From the NCBI GenBank assembly GCA_030512335.1, contig JAULSU010000001.1, positions 5,022,001 to 5,086,000 on the forward strand: a stretch of 64,000 nucleotides of DNA, read 5' to 3'. Made by a program: the position numbers and the translations under genes. Each line of letters starts with the position of its first letter. The first letter of the stretch is position 1. The notes beneath the pieces were generated by a model that ran no database searches, was not told the origin of the DNA, and saw only the letters and a list, made by a program, of their open reading frames with translations. Shown piece after piece: positions 1 to 10,466 of the stretch. The stretch comes from Immersiella caudata. Its lineage: Eukaryota > Ascomycota > Sordariomycetes > Sordariales > Lasiosphaeriaceae.

Positions 1-435
1 CAAAGATCAAGGAGTCGAATTACCTCAAGACTATGTAATGGATGGGCTGGGGCTGTATATAAATGTAGATCATTGTCGTGTAGGATAGATGGTGTGTGGT
101 TGGTGTCCCTAGCATGGAAACGGAATCAAACTGTGTAATGTAGACGTCCTGCGAGAGTGCTCTGGGAATAATAGTTGTATGCGCACATTCCTATTCGCTT
201 TCCATAAAGAGACATTGGAAACCGTACAAACATGTGCTTGCTGTTGCTTAGTGTGCCCAATCCGCCTCTCTAGCTATTGTGCAGCGAAGTAGGCTCTTGT
301 CTTCCCACTCGCCCATAATTCCTCTGTTCCTCCCATTGTCCCTCTTCCTTGGCTCCTTACAGCCAGCGAGTTGTGTCAGCTATTGCCCTGAACAATAGTA
401 AGAGCCCCCCGAAACCGACAACCTGTCTTGTTTAT
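1..435. other. Intergenic stretch at window edge
   Basis: No reading frame worth calling is seen. It lies downstream of the TAF7 stop codon, so its right part is probably TAF7 3' UTR and terminator. Anything belonging to a gene left of the window cannot be judged. Confidence 0.6.
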
Positions 436-2094
436 CTAGTCGTCGTCGGTTTTGCCAATGGCTGACTGTTTGAGCCTGATTTCCGATTTGATATTCTTGA
501 TGTTGCCTTCGATGCGCTTCCTCATCATGGGCATGTTCGACGTGGCAAGCTGCGCTTCGTACTGCGCCAACACCTTTCTCAGGGTGGCAATCTCAATCTT
601 CACGCCGGCAACCTCATCATGCCGGTCCTCGTCCCCATCATCGTCTCCATCATCCCCATCGTCGTCATCACCATCTTCGTCATCGTCCTCATCTGCTGAC
701 TCCTCTTCATCGGCGCCATCGGCTTCTGCTCCACTTTCCTCGGTCTGTGCTGCAGGCGTGCCCGTGTTCGCAGTAGCAGGCGTGATAGCTTCGGTGGCAA
801 CAGCTGGTGTAGCCAAATCGGTTGGCTCGCCGGGGGTCTCCACGGCATCCATGAACTCGGCTTCCAGAAGAGCGTCGTCCACAAAGAGATCGGCGTCGTC
901 TTGCATCTCCACATCGACTTGTCCAAAATAATCCTCCTCAGCCTCGCCTTCCGCGTCCTCCTCTTCGTCCTCGTACTCTTCACCCGACTCCTCATTGATG
1001 GTCATGGTTTGTCTCTCATCAACAAACTCGGCCTTGCTGCTCAGAGCTTCCTTGTCCGCCGCAAGAAGACGCTCCACTTCCGCTTCCTTGTTCTGAATTT
1101 CAAGTTTGCTGAGACGTTTCCGAAATCGCCGGTTCCTTGCATCGTGCATGGGCGGCGTGATGCCGTGCGGCCACCTATGGCCGTGCTCGACTGCCTTGGG
1201 AAGCGGCGCTCGCTTGGCCTCCTCTTCATTCTGCACCTTGGCGAATACCAGCATTATCTGGCAGATGTCTGCTGACTTCACCATTGCCTTCTTATCCCAT
1301 GTCTTCATGCCTTCCGTAATGGTCGGCAGATCCAGTAGAATCGCGGCGTACGGCTGACCCTGGATCACAACCATGGCCCGTCGCCCCTCCTCGTCCAAGA
1401 ACTTCATAGCTACATCCGCGCCTCCTTGCTGTTTGGAAAGTCCAATCTTCCTCTCTGCAACCGCCTGTCGCAAGTAGTCACAGTGCTCGCCGGGCATCAT
1501 GCGCAGCAAGAACTGCTCCTCGATAACCGGGTCGACCTCACGGTCCTCCGCCTCCGAATCGTAGCCCTCTCCGAGCGGCCGCGTGGGAATCCTGCCAGCA
1601 GTCTTCACCTTCAGCGTGGGGAGCTTTCCGGTTCCTGGTGTTGTGGCCGAACCGGCACCGGGTGGCTTGAGCGTGATCTTGGGTTTTTTCGGCCTTGATT
1701 GTTGACTCGTGCCGTTAGCAATCGGTGCCTCGTCGTCGGTTTCTACATTCGTGCGCTTCTTGGCCGAAGGTTTTGGCTGCCTCCCGGCCTTGGTCTTAGT
1801 AGGTTTCGGGGTGGCAGACGCTGCCATCGGGGCTGCGCGGGCGGGGTTGAGAGAGGGCAGGACACTGGAGGGTGGGACGCCGTCGGCGGGTGTAGGTGGT
1901 TGTGATTTCCGAATGAGCTTGATTTTGGGCGCTCCAGATGGAGTCATCACTGAAGGTGACATTGTCGTCGGTATGCTGCCGCCTGGTGTCACGGCGGAGT
2001 GTGTTGACGCGGATATAGAAGAGGTTCCCAGGCCGTTGATTTTGAGGGTTAGGCGCTTGGCCGGCTGCGGCGGGGGTGGGGGTTGCTGATCCAT
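436..2094 (-). CDS. taf7: TFIID subunit TAF7 (TAFII55 family)
   Basis: A single exon encodes 552 aa. The open frame extends further upstream, but the first ATG is at 2094, giving a protein that begins MDQQPPPPPQ. Residues about 190-340 match the TAFII55 N-terminal domain: EEQFLLRMMPGEHCDYL, then YAAILLDLPTITEGMKTWD and a WPHGITPPMHDARNRRFRKR segment. TAF7 is a subunit of the general transcription factor TFIID and in animals restrains TAF1 acetyltransferase activity. Before the domain is a Ser/Thr/Pro/Lys-rich disordered region. After it comes a long Glu/Asp-rich stretch, then a short terminal coiled coil starting near VKIEIATLRKVLAQYEAQLA, as in other fungal TAF7 proteins. It is transcribed away from a second TFIID-type gene at 3068. 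No intron is needed. Confidence 0.93.
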   Translation of the reverse strand: MDQQPPPPPQPAKRLTLKINGLGTSSISASTHSAVTPGGSIPTTMSPSVMTPSGAPKIKLIRKSQPPTPADGVPPSSVLPSLNPARAAPMAASATPKPTKTKAGRQPKPSAKKRTNVETDDEAPIANGTSQQSRPKKPKITLKPPGAGSATTPGTGKLPTLKVKTAGRIPTRPLGEGYDSEAEDREVDPVIEEQFLLRMMPGEHCDYLRQAVAERKIGLSKQQGGADVAMKFLDEEGRRAMVVIQGQPYAAILLDLPTITEGMKTWDKKAMVKSADICQIMLVFAKVQNEEEAKRAPLPKAVEHGHRWPHGITPPMHDARNRRFRKRLSKLEIQNKEAEVERLLAADKEALSSKAEFVDERQTMTINEESGEEYEDEEEDAEGEAEEDYFGQVDVEMQDDADLFVDDALLEAEFMDAVETPGEPTDLATPAVATEAITPATANTGTPAAQTEESGAEADGADEEESADEDDDEDGDDDDGDDGDDDGDEDRHDEVAGVKIEIATLRKVLAQYEAQLATSNMPMMRKRIEGNIKNIKSEIRLKQSAIGKTDDD

Positions 2095-3067
2095 CGTGAT
2101 CTGTGAAGGTTTGAAGCTCGGATTTTGTTTGATCTTTGGCTCTTGCTTTGACTTTGACGTGCGCACAAAGTATTCGTCGGCGGGCGGTCGCAGTCGACAG
2201 GGTTTGTTGCGTCGGCCCGTCGAGTTGCTGGTTTGGCGTCTTGGCTGCGCTAGAAAGCAATTGTTTTTCCAAAGGATAGTAAGAATTTGGGAATCAACGA
2301 GGCTGCCTATCGCGCACAGCAGCCATACTACTCCGGAGAGCCGAATGCTGTTCGTCGCGCCGTGATTAGAGTCGCGTCACGGGTTGAGGTCATCAAGGTG
2401 ATGAGTGCAGTGAAGCGCAGGGGTGGCGAAAGAATTGTGGGGCGCAAAGCCTACCCTGCTACCACGCTTCACTTTGTCGAACACAAGTGTGGAGGCATGG
2501 TGATGGGAGAGGTGGGCATTTATTTGCAACTGATAGCGAAGTATAGCTCAGAAACACCGACAAATCACCTTGGGCTTTTATTCTTACCTAGGTATCGTCA
2601 CATTCAGAGTGCTATTATCCATTCCATCCGTTTTGTGACCCTAACCCTGCACCTGAACGGGCGCAACGGTGGGCGGTTTTTTCAGAGCAAAAGTCCCACC
2701 CCTCTCATCAGCCTAGCAAGCTCTCAATCTCAAGTCAAACCCGTTCAACGGCAAAGTGGCACATCTTGCACTGCTAGAGTGTGACAAAATACTTGCTCCT
2801 CCAAACCAACTAAAAATTTATCAAAGCCAAGGAGAGTCCCCAATTGCTGCTTCGGCAATGGGGAAGCCTGCCAATCGGCGATAGCCCCCGACGGAGTGAA
2901 CTCACATCAACACCTCTCATCTCACACCTCCAACCTGGCCATCGCCAACTTGCCGCCTCCAATCTGTTTTCTCCATCCACAACTACGCCCTCTCCAAGGT
3001 TACTCACCCACCGAATCCCTCAGCTCCTCTTTTTTCCTGGATCCTTCTCAAAGACAACAACATCAAA
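2095..3067. promoter_or_regulatory. Shared upstream region of TAF7 and the TAF3-like gene
   Basis: This stretch of about 970 bp lies between two divergent start codons. It contains a TACCTAGGTA palindrome at 2585-2594 and a pyrimidine-rich run just before the ATG at 3068. No TATA box is obvious. ORFs inside it are short and have no protein-like composition. Confidence 0.5.
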
Positions 3068-3797
3068 ATGACACCCCCCCACTCACTCTTCCACTCCCTC
3101 CTCCGCCCCGCCGTCCTCCAAATTCTCCGCGCCACCGGCTACCACTCCGCCAAAACGTCTGTCCTCGACTCCCTCACCGACCTAGCAGCACGCTACTTCC
3201 TGCACCTTTGCCAGCTCACCGCGCTCTACGCCTCGCACAACGGGACGACCTCCACCACGCCCACCATCGTGGACGTGCGCATGGCGTTGCAGCGCGTTGG
3301 CGCGTTGCTACCTGAAAGGTCGGAGGAAGAGCAGGCGTTCCTCGGGGTGGAGGATACGCGGGGAGTGGAAGAATTTGTGGCGTGGGCTGCAGGGCAGCAG
3401 AATCGCGAGATCAAGAGGGTTGCGTTGGATGGGAATGATGAGGCGGGGGATTATTTGGACGGTGAGTTTTATCGCTCCTTTTGGGACGAGGCATTGAGAG
3501 GGATGAGGGCGCTAACTGAGAGCAGCGCTCAAGCAGAAACATAGTAAGAATGAGGAGGATACCAAGTTTATGGGGACGGTGTTGGGCAAGTGCATTGAGC
3601 ATGGGGATGTGCAGGTGGAAGGAGGAGAGTTTCCAAGCATCTTCAATTGGGAGGAGAGGCTGAAAATGGCGGCGCAGAGGCCCGAAGAGGGGAGAGAGGA
3701 TGTGGAGATGAATGGGGACGGAGGGGACTCGAGGCCGCAGAGCTCCGGTTTGAGTTCGTTGGGGGATTTGGACGAGCTGGAGATGGAACTGTCTTAA
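3068..3797 (+). CDS. taf3: TAF3-like histone-fold (bromodomain-associated) protein
   Basis: There are two exons, 3068-3461 and 3526-3797, giving 221 aa. The intron 3462-3525 has a GTGAGT donor, a GCTAAC branch site and a CAG acceptor. Residues about 5-85 form the bromodomain-associated (BTP) histone fold: LLRPAVLQILRATGYHSAK, then LTDLAARYFLHLCQLTALYA and IVDVRMALQRVGALLP. BTP folds occur in TAF3 and TAF8 and in the SAGA subunit Spt7, where they pair with TAF10. After the intron the frame reads DYLDALKQKHSKNEEDTKFM. From memory this tail after the fold is typical of fungal TAF3-like proteins. There is no PHD finger, as expected for fungal TAF3. A SAGA or TAF8 relative cannot be excluded. Reading through the intron would give a shorter, less conserved C terminus. 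Confidence 0.8.
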
Positions 3798-4104
3798 TCC
3801 GGGAGAGAGCTGCATTCAGCAAACAAGGCATAGCGATGGCGTTTCTGGGTTAGGTAAGAAGCCGGCGACGGTGATGTTTGATTTCGTCGCTGGTTGAGGT
3901 TTGGAATTAGCCAAGGGAAAAGGGGTCGGCAGGAGCGGATATCCATCCAATACCGCGACATGTGGGCTTTCGATGCGGTGTGGATATAGCCACCTTTAGA
4001 GTAACAGTTCAGTGTCGTTGCGTCTAGCACATCCCTCTTTCTTTTGCAGCGGACTTTTCTCAACATTGCTAACAAGACTACATGCTTCTTCACCTGCAAT
4101 CAGT
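3798..4104. other. Short convergent intergenic region
   Basis: About 300 bp separate the TAF3-like stop from the GH15 stop on the other strand. Nothing beyond 3' UTR sequence is seen. Confidence 0.5.
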
Positions 4105-6533
4105 CTACTTCCTGAACTCTGAAACGCGATCCAGATTGAACGCAGCACTGATCAAAGCCAGGTGAGAGAAGGCCTGAGGCGTGTTGCCCAGCTGCTCTCC
4201 CGACCGCGAGATCTCCTCGGAAAACATCAAGAGGTGGTTGGAGAAGCTGAGCATGTTCTCGAATAGGTTTATGGCTCGCACGAGATATTTGGGCTCGTAG
4301 ACGCTGGCGCGGGTCATGGCCTCGACAAGCCAGAATGTGCACATACTGAAAGCGCCTTCCCGGCCGCCAACACCTGGTTTCGTTAGTATGTTAAATCTTT
4401 TTTGCGGTGTAAATGAAAAGACTTACCATCCTCCGAAAGCTCCGTGTCATAGCGATACACCAATCCCGTGCTAGTCAGTCCGCCCTTGTCAGGGGGAAGC
4501 ATAATGCGGTCCATCTGACCCCAAATCAGTTTCCATCACTCTCGTCACATCTCCCATATACCTAGGGGAATAGGGAAACCCACGGTGTTCAAGAACCTCG
4601 GATCATTCGGCGAAATGAAAAAGACCAGAGGCGCAATCAGAATGGACGAGTCCAGCATTGTGTTGTTCTCGTAGCTCTGCACAAAACACTTCATCTCTTT
4701 ATTGTAGCCCTTCTCCATGATTTCTTCGTAGAGTCCATCCCGCGCCTCGAGCCACTTGGCGCGATTGGGGCAGGGGAAGTTGCGCTTTTCGGCAAGGCGA
4801 AGGCCACGGTCGAAGGCCACCCAGAGCATAACCTTGGAGTAAACAAAATTTTGCTTGTTATTCCGAACTTCCCAGATCGACATGTCGGGGTCATCTTTTA
4901 TCGTGAGGACGTAGTCGAGCATCTCTCGAACGGTGCACCAAAGATCCCAATGAATGGGCTTTCCATACTTGTTGTACAAGTATATGGCGTCCATTAGCTC
5001 ACCATAGATGTCGAACTGCTGATGGAAGGCGGCGCCATTGCCGATGCGGACGGGCCTACTTCCTCTGTAACCGTCCAGGTGCTCCAGTTCCTTTTCAGGA
5101 ATATCTGTCTCGCCTCTGATGGTGAACATGATGGGGAGGCCGCCATCGCCCACCCGAGATGTTAGGAAACGTTCGGAAATGAAGTCCATGTATGCGTCAG
5201 CCTCTTCGGTAAAGCCAAGTCGGAGTAGAATGTACTGTGGTAAACAACCGTCAGCGATTCCTCTTAAAGGCGATCCATAGGCAACGCAGAGTCTCAGGCG
5301 CGCTCATGTCACGCCCAAGACATCCAACAAAGCCACAATATACCAAATTAGGAGATCAATGACGGCAGGGGAGCACTCACGATGGTGAAACTCGAGTCTC
5401 GAACCCAAGAGAAGCGGTAGTCCCAGTTTCGAACTCCGCCAATGTCCTCGGGAATGGAGAAGGTCGGTGCCGCAATGATGGCTCCCGTAGGCTCGTAGGT
5501 CATGAGTTTGAGGATCATCAGACTGCGCGAGACGACCTCGCGCCACCGTCCCTTGTACTTGCTCTTGGAAATCCAGTTGTACCAGAAGGACTGCGTGTCA
5601 TGCTGCTGAGTGTCCAAGACAGCGCTTGAGATGATAGGCGTAATGTGGTCAGGGGAGTCGTTGCGGAGAACAAACGATACGGCCTGCCCTTCTGAGACGT
5701 CGATGACGGCGACCACTCCCTCGCTCAGCATACCCGGCCGATGGACCTTCTTGAAAGAGACGGTTGGGGGGTCTCTACTGGCAGCATCACCTTCATCGCC
5801 GTTGTCGATGCTGACGTCGAGCTGAAGCTTCACTGATTTTGAGTGAAACGTGACCGTCTTGCTCTGCGATGAGTGGGAGCAGCTATGTGTCTCCTCTAGA
5901 ATTGTTGTTGTGTGTGGCTCCGTCGCGTACTCGAAGGCCGGAAACACCTCAACTTCAAGCTGAAGTCTGCCACGGATACACTCAACACGACGAACGAGCC
6001 TATCTACTTGTCAACCTAGCTCGTCGTCTCGGTACAAATACTCACCATTTCTTCAGCTCCTTCAGCTGGGTGGTCGTCTCGCGATAAGCACCCTGCTTGG
6101 GCCCCCGGACAATCACCTTTGAGTTCTTGGGTCGAGGGAAGAAATCCACGAGATCCACGACACCATCTTCGTGAATATACCGGGTCTGCAAGATATTGGA
6201 TGACGGCAGGTACTGCTGCTTTGTAGTGCAGGGCAAATGCTCTGCCGGATGGATGCTGAAGAAGCCTCCTTTGTCCTTGTCCAGCAAGCGACAGAAGACC
6301 GAGGGGGAGTCAAATTCGGGCCTTGGCCGTGTTAGTTGCTTCGGTGTCTTCTCCGTAAATTTTCCAATCTTCAGAGAGGCTCACCAGCACATGAAATCAA
6401 CGCTCCCATCCATTCCCACAAGGGCGCAGGTTCTCATGTTGCCAATCAAGCCGTAGTTCTCGATGGGGAGATAACCCCCACTGCTTCTCCGCATGTGGCC
6501 GTCCATTGCATTGGTAGAGCCGTGGGCCGCCAT
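4105..6533 (-). CDS. Intracellular glycoside hydrolase family 15 (glucoamylase/trehalase-like)
   Basis: There are six exons on the minus strand: 6533-6385, 6321-6046, 5999-5381, 5234-4584, 4514-4427 and 4373-4105, giving 683 aa. Residues 1-270 form the trehalase-like N-terminal domain of this subfamily (start MAAHGSTNAMDGHM; GYLPIENYGLIGNMRTCALV). Residues about 300-683 are the GH15 (alpha/alpha)6 barrel, with NWDYRFSWVRD at 333-343. By comparison with glucoamylase, the likely general acid is Glu470 in SIWEVR and the likely base is Glu654 in SGEQLGNTPQAFSHL. There is no signal peptide, so the enzyme should be cytosolic, unlike secreted glucoamylases with a starch-binding domain. Its substrate is uncertain: alpha-glucan and trehalose activities are both known in relatives. 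All splice sites are GT..AG; the exon 4 donor is the weaker GTGGGT. Confidence 0.9.
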
Positions 6534-8101
6534 GTTTGCTTTGCGGTATATGTTCTCAAACCACGAAGTGTTAAACTAAGCTTAGAAGAGCCGAGATATG
6601 AAGTTCTCATGGAGCGAAGGCAAAGCGAATGGAGGCAAGTGACTGTTGGTCAGGAGGTACCCAAGGTGGCAATAAGGTGGAGTCCAGCCGTGTAAGTCGC
6701 GGGACCTAGGTAGACTTGAACAGGGGAGAAAGCAAGGAGGTGGGTTGATGACGTGAATGCCCAAGATTGAGAAATACACCGCAGAAAATCGAGGGGTTTT
6801 ATTTGTAGGAAGGTAAATAAAAGACTCGACGCTCTCCCCGCACTTGCAGAGCGAATAAGACTCGGTTACGAGGCTCCGACCGTTCTAGGTGCGGCTTTTG
6901 CCCGATCAAAGGGTTGCCGGGAGCTGTATCCAGGGTCTCGACGGATCGAGGGGCGGTATGCTGCAGGCATCTCGGGGCGCTCCTGAGTCAGCAACCCTCG
7001 TTTGCGGTCGTAGCCCCTCAACCGCAAACCTATCGGCGGCCCGGCTGCTGTAAGGATTTTGATCATTCCCCGCGCCGAGGACGACTCAGTGCAGAGCTTG
7101 GCCGGAGGGACGGCAGCAAGGTCCCGTCAGGAGTCTGGGCCATGTCTTGGATGCCGTGACACCCTCAACCGCAAAATGCCGCTGCGCGCTGTAGATGCAC
7201 ATCCTCTGCGTTTGACATAGCCAGTCGAAAAGTAGACAGGGCTGTCCAGATGCCCGAGGGACCTGGGTAGGTAGCTGACTCCATTCCTCTAGAACGAACA
7301 GAGGGCTTCGTAACGGCCGTGTGACGTTGCTGCAGCCATTCAGACACTGCTGCAGCTTCGCTCTCCAAGAGAAGCATGCGAGGGGTTGTGATTGTGGAGA
7401 GCGGAGGGAGCGCTACATCCAGTTGTTGGCTTGGGATGAGGTTGCTTACTTGTGAACCTGTCAATATACCTAGGTATGAACTTCCCCGTACTTCGTATTA
7501 CGACGGCGGCTCGTCAATAACCTTCCTCACCTACCTAGGTAGGTACACAGGGTAGTTGGCCCGTCTGCCTCCTATCGGAGATGGAGGACGCGAGATGAGA
7601 GTTGCAGTTTATGACAGCCTCAAACACATCGTTGTTGACTAAGGCATGGACGTCGTTACGTACTGATTAGGTACCTCGGATGTTTTGGCTGGATGATTTA
7701 AGCTCGGCCGATAAAACAAATGCAGGGACCGCCGCCCCAGCCGTTCGAAATAAGAACATTCTTTGGCTCATACACTTTCGTTACCTGAGCTAAGCTTAAG
7801 TGGTAAATCCTGTGTGAACGTCTTGTCAGAAGACTCGAGACATCAAAAATGCAATGCAGTACTGGACTAGGTGCGAACAATGGGAAGAAATGGATGGGCT
7901 CCAGACGAGGGGCACAAGGGCCGGAAGGCCCCAGCAATGAAGCTCCCACCCCATTCGCTGCCAAGCACAAGGCCCCTGTCGCGAGCTCCACAAAGGTTGT
8001 CGATGCTTTAGCGACCAGCACCAAACCGTCTTGGTGGCTTCTGGCGTTGGACAACGATGGCGCCGCGCGATCGATGTCACGGCGGTGTCTCCACCTAGAC
8101 C
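6534..8101. other. 1.6 kb intergenic region with CCTAGG-type palindromes
   Basis: No convincing gene is seen. It holds several copies or variants of the TACCTAGGTA motif, at 6704-6712, 7467-7477 and 7531-7545, plus GGTAGGTAG near 7265. It includes the 5' regions of both flanking divergent genes. Confidence 0.5.
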
Positions 8102-9986
8102 ATGTCTCTGTCTCTATCAACGCCCGACTCTCAGGTCAATTCGATTGCAAATCCGCTGCAGCACGGCCCCGAGACACCCTCCGAATTGGTGTCCTCTTCG
8201 GCTCACGCGACAAGACCCGCTGACAGGTCAGACTCCCGTCGACCTTTAGCGCATGCAGCAGGAACGGCAACGGTCGAAACCACACACTCCGACGCCGATA
8301 GCGACGGCAGCGAGTTCGAGATGGGACCGGTAGACCCTGAAGGCCGTCGCCAAAGACAGAGCAGTCTTGATCCGGTGCAGGCTTCCGGGAGCAGAAGACG
8401 ATCGCCCAGGCCGGCTTCGTCATCGCGCAGCCAAGGGAGTAGCGGCAAGTTCGATGAGGACAGCGAGATGATTGCGATTGAAGGCGAGGATGCCGGTTCG
8501 ATCAGTCTCTCGGACGAAGACCTTCATGACGACGAGGAGGCCGGATTGACGGGCAAGGACAAGCGGAGGAAAAGGCAGAGAAGAGATCGCAACACGCAGC
8601 TCGACCACAGGATAGCACCGGACACCATCACTGCAGAGGAGAAGAAGGAGGCCGACCGAAACGTCCTCAAGAGGTTATTGTTGAACGCCACGTTAATCCT
8701 CCTGTGGTATATCTTCTCTCTCAGTATCTCTCTCGTAAGGAGCCTTATCCGCCTACTGATCTTGATGTGTTGCTGACGCTAGAATTCCAGTACAACAAGT
8801 GGATGTTTGACAAGGGGAAGCTGAACTTCCCCTTTCCCATGTTTACCACCTCGATGCACATGCTGGTGCAGTTTACGTTGGCGTCGATCGTGTTGTTCCT
8901 CTTTCCCTCCCTTCGCCCAAAAAATGACCACAAGTCGGATTTGGGACAGTCGAGGCATGAGACGGAGAGGCCTCTCATGACCAAGATGTTCTACTTGACG
9001 AGGATTGGCCCTTGCGGCATCGCAACCGGCCTGGACATTGGACTCGGGAATACCTCCCTGCAGTTCATCACTCTCACATTTTACAGTGAGTTCAGCAATT
9101 TCCGCTTCAGGGGGCGGCCACACTAACAACCATAGCCATGTGCAAGTCGTCCTCCTTGGCCTTTGTTCTCCTCTTCGCCTTCGCCTTCCGCCTCGAGTCT
9201 CCGACGTGGAGGCTAGTAGCCATCATAGCCACCATGACATTCGGCGTGGTCATGATGGTTGCCGGAGAGGTCGAATTTCATCTCGGGGGCTTCATTCTGG
9301 TCATCTCCGCTGCATTCTTCTCCGGCTTCCGCTGGTCCCTCACCCAGATACTGCTCCTCCGGAACCCCGCCACCTCCAACCCCTTTTCCAGCATCTTCTT
9401 CCTCGCTCCTATCATGTTCATCACCCTCTTCAGCATCGCCGTCCCCGTTGAGGGCTTCCCGGGCCTCATCGCCGGCCTGGGCGCGATCGCCGCAGAGCGT
9501 GGTCCTATCATCACCCCTCTCCTCCTCCTCTTCCCGGGCACTATCGCCTTCCTCATGACTGCCTCCGAGTTTGCCCTCCTTAAGCGCACTTCCGTCGTGA
9601 CCCTTTCTATCGCCGGCATCTTCAAAGAAGCTGTCACCATCTCCGCCGCCGCTATCGTCTTTGGCGACAGGATGACACCCATCAATATCGTCGGTCTGGT
9701 CATCACCCTCTGCGCCATCGCCGCGTACAATTACATCAAGATCACCAAGATGCGCAGTGAGGCCCAGTCCGACGTCCATCGGGTGCACGTTCAGGCTGCC
9801 GCGGCGCCAGTCGAGAGGTTCTCCTCCCCTGCTCGCAACGGGGGCGACAACCATAGCGATGGAGAAGGCGATGACGATGCGGAAGACCAAGGGCTTTTGC
9901 AACCAAGGGAGGCAAACGATGTGCTTTTCTCTGCGGATGAGAGAGTCGCGTCACCTGTTGGCGCAGAACTCAGGGGGAGAGCATAA
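8102..9986 (+). CDS. TPT-domain transporter (triose-phosphate / nucleotide-sugar transporter family)
   Basis: Three exons, 8102-8734, 8791-9085 and 9136-9986, give 592 aa. About 190 N-terminal residues are polar, Ser- and acid-rich and probably cytosolic. From about residue 198 a series of roughly ten hydrophobic segments begins, with LILLWYIFSLSISLYNKWMF at the first one and the first splice junction within it. FPMFTTSMHMLVQF, LDIGLGNTSLQFITLTFYTM and the late EAVTISAAAIVFGDRMTPIN are hallmark stretches of the TPT branch of the drug/metabolite transporter superfamily. Members exchange phosphorylated sugars or nucleotide sugars across Golgi/ER or plastid membranes. The cargo cannot be predicted here. 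The tail is hydrophilic and acidic. Introns are 56 and 50 nt. Confidence 0.88.
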
Positions 9987-10466
9987 GAAGAGCGGAGGGC
10001 TGCTGCCCCCAAAAGAGAAGGGCACAGCAAGCCATATCACTACACTCTGATACCCAGCGTTGTGTACACTGTTCCAATTTGTCTATACTAGTTATACTCG
10101 GCGTGCAGACGAGGAGGGCGCATACTGTGTCAGTTTTATGTTCGGGTTTTGCATATGGCGATTTTGTACATTGGGGACATGCATGGATTCTTGAACTAGG
10201 CACACATCATCGCATTGCATCAGATACAGGCTTAGGTGGGCGGGTGAACGTTGTTGTATCAACATCTGATATTCCGATCAAATGCGCCATGTCACGCGTG
10301 ACTTTCCCCCCATCTACCCGCGAGCCCTCTAACTCATGCAAAAGACACTGCGAGATATCATGTTTTCACAAGCGTCCTATAGGCGCAACTAATCCTCTCC
10401 CCCATGGAATGTCCAGTAAGCCAACCGGGCCAAGTGTCCAGCGATTATTAAGACCCAGCGCTCCGC
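9987..10466. other. Convergent intergenic region
   Basis: About 480 bp lie between the stops of the transporter and the RBM42-like gene. They presumably hold both 3' UTRs. No gene is seen. Confidence 0.5.
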
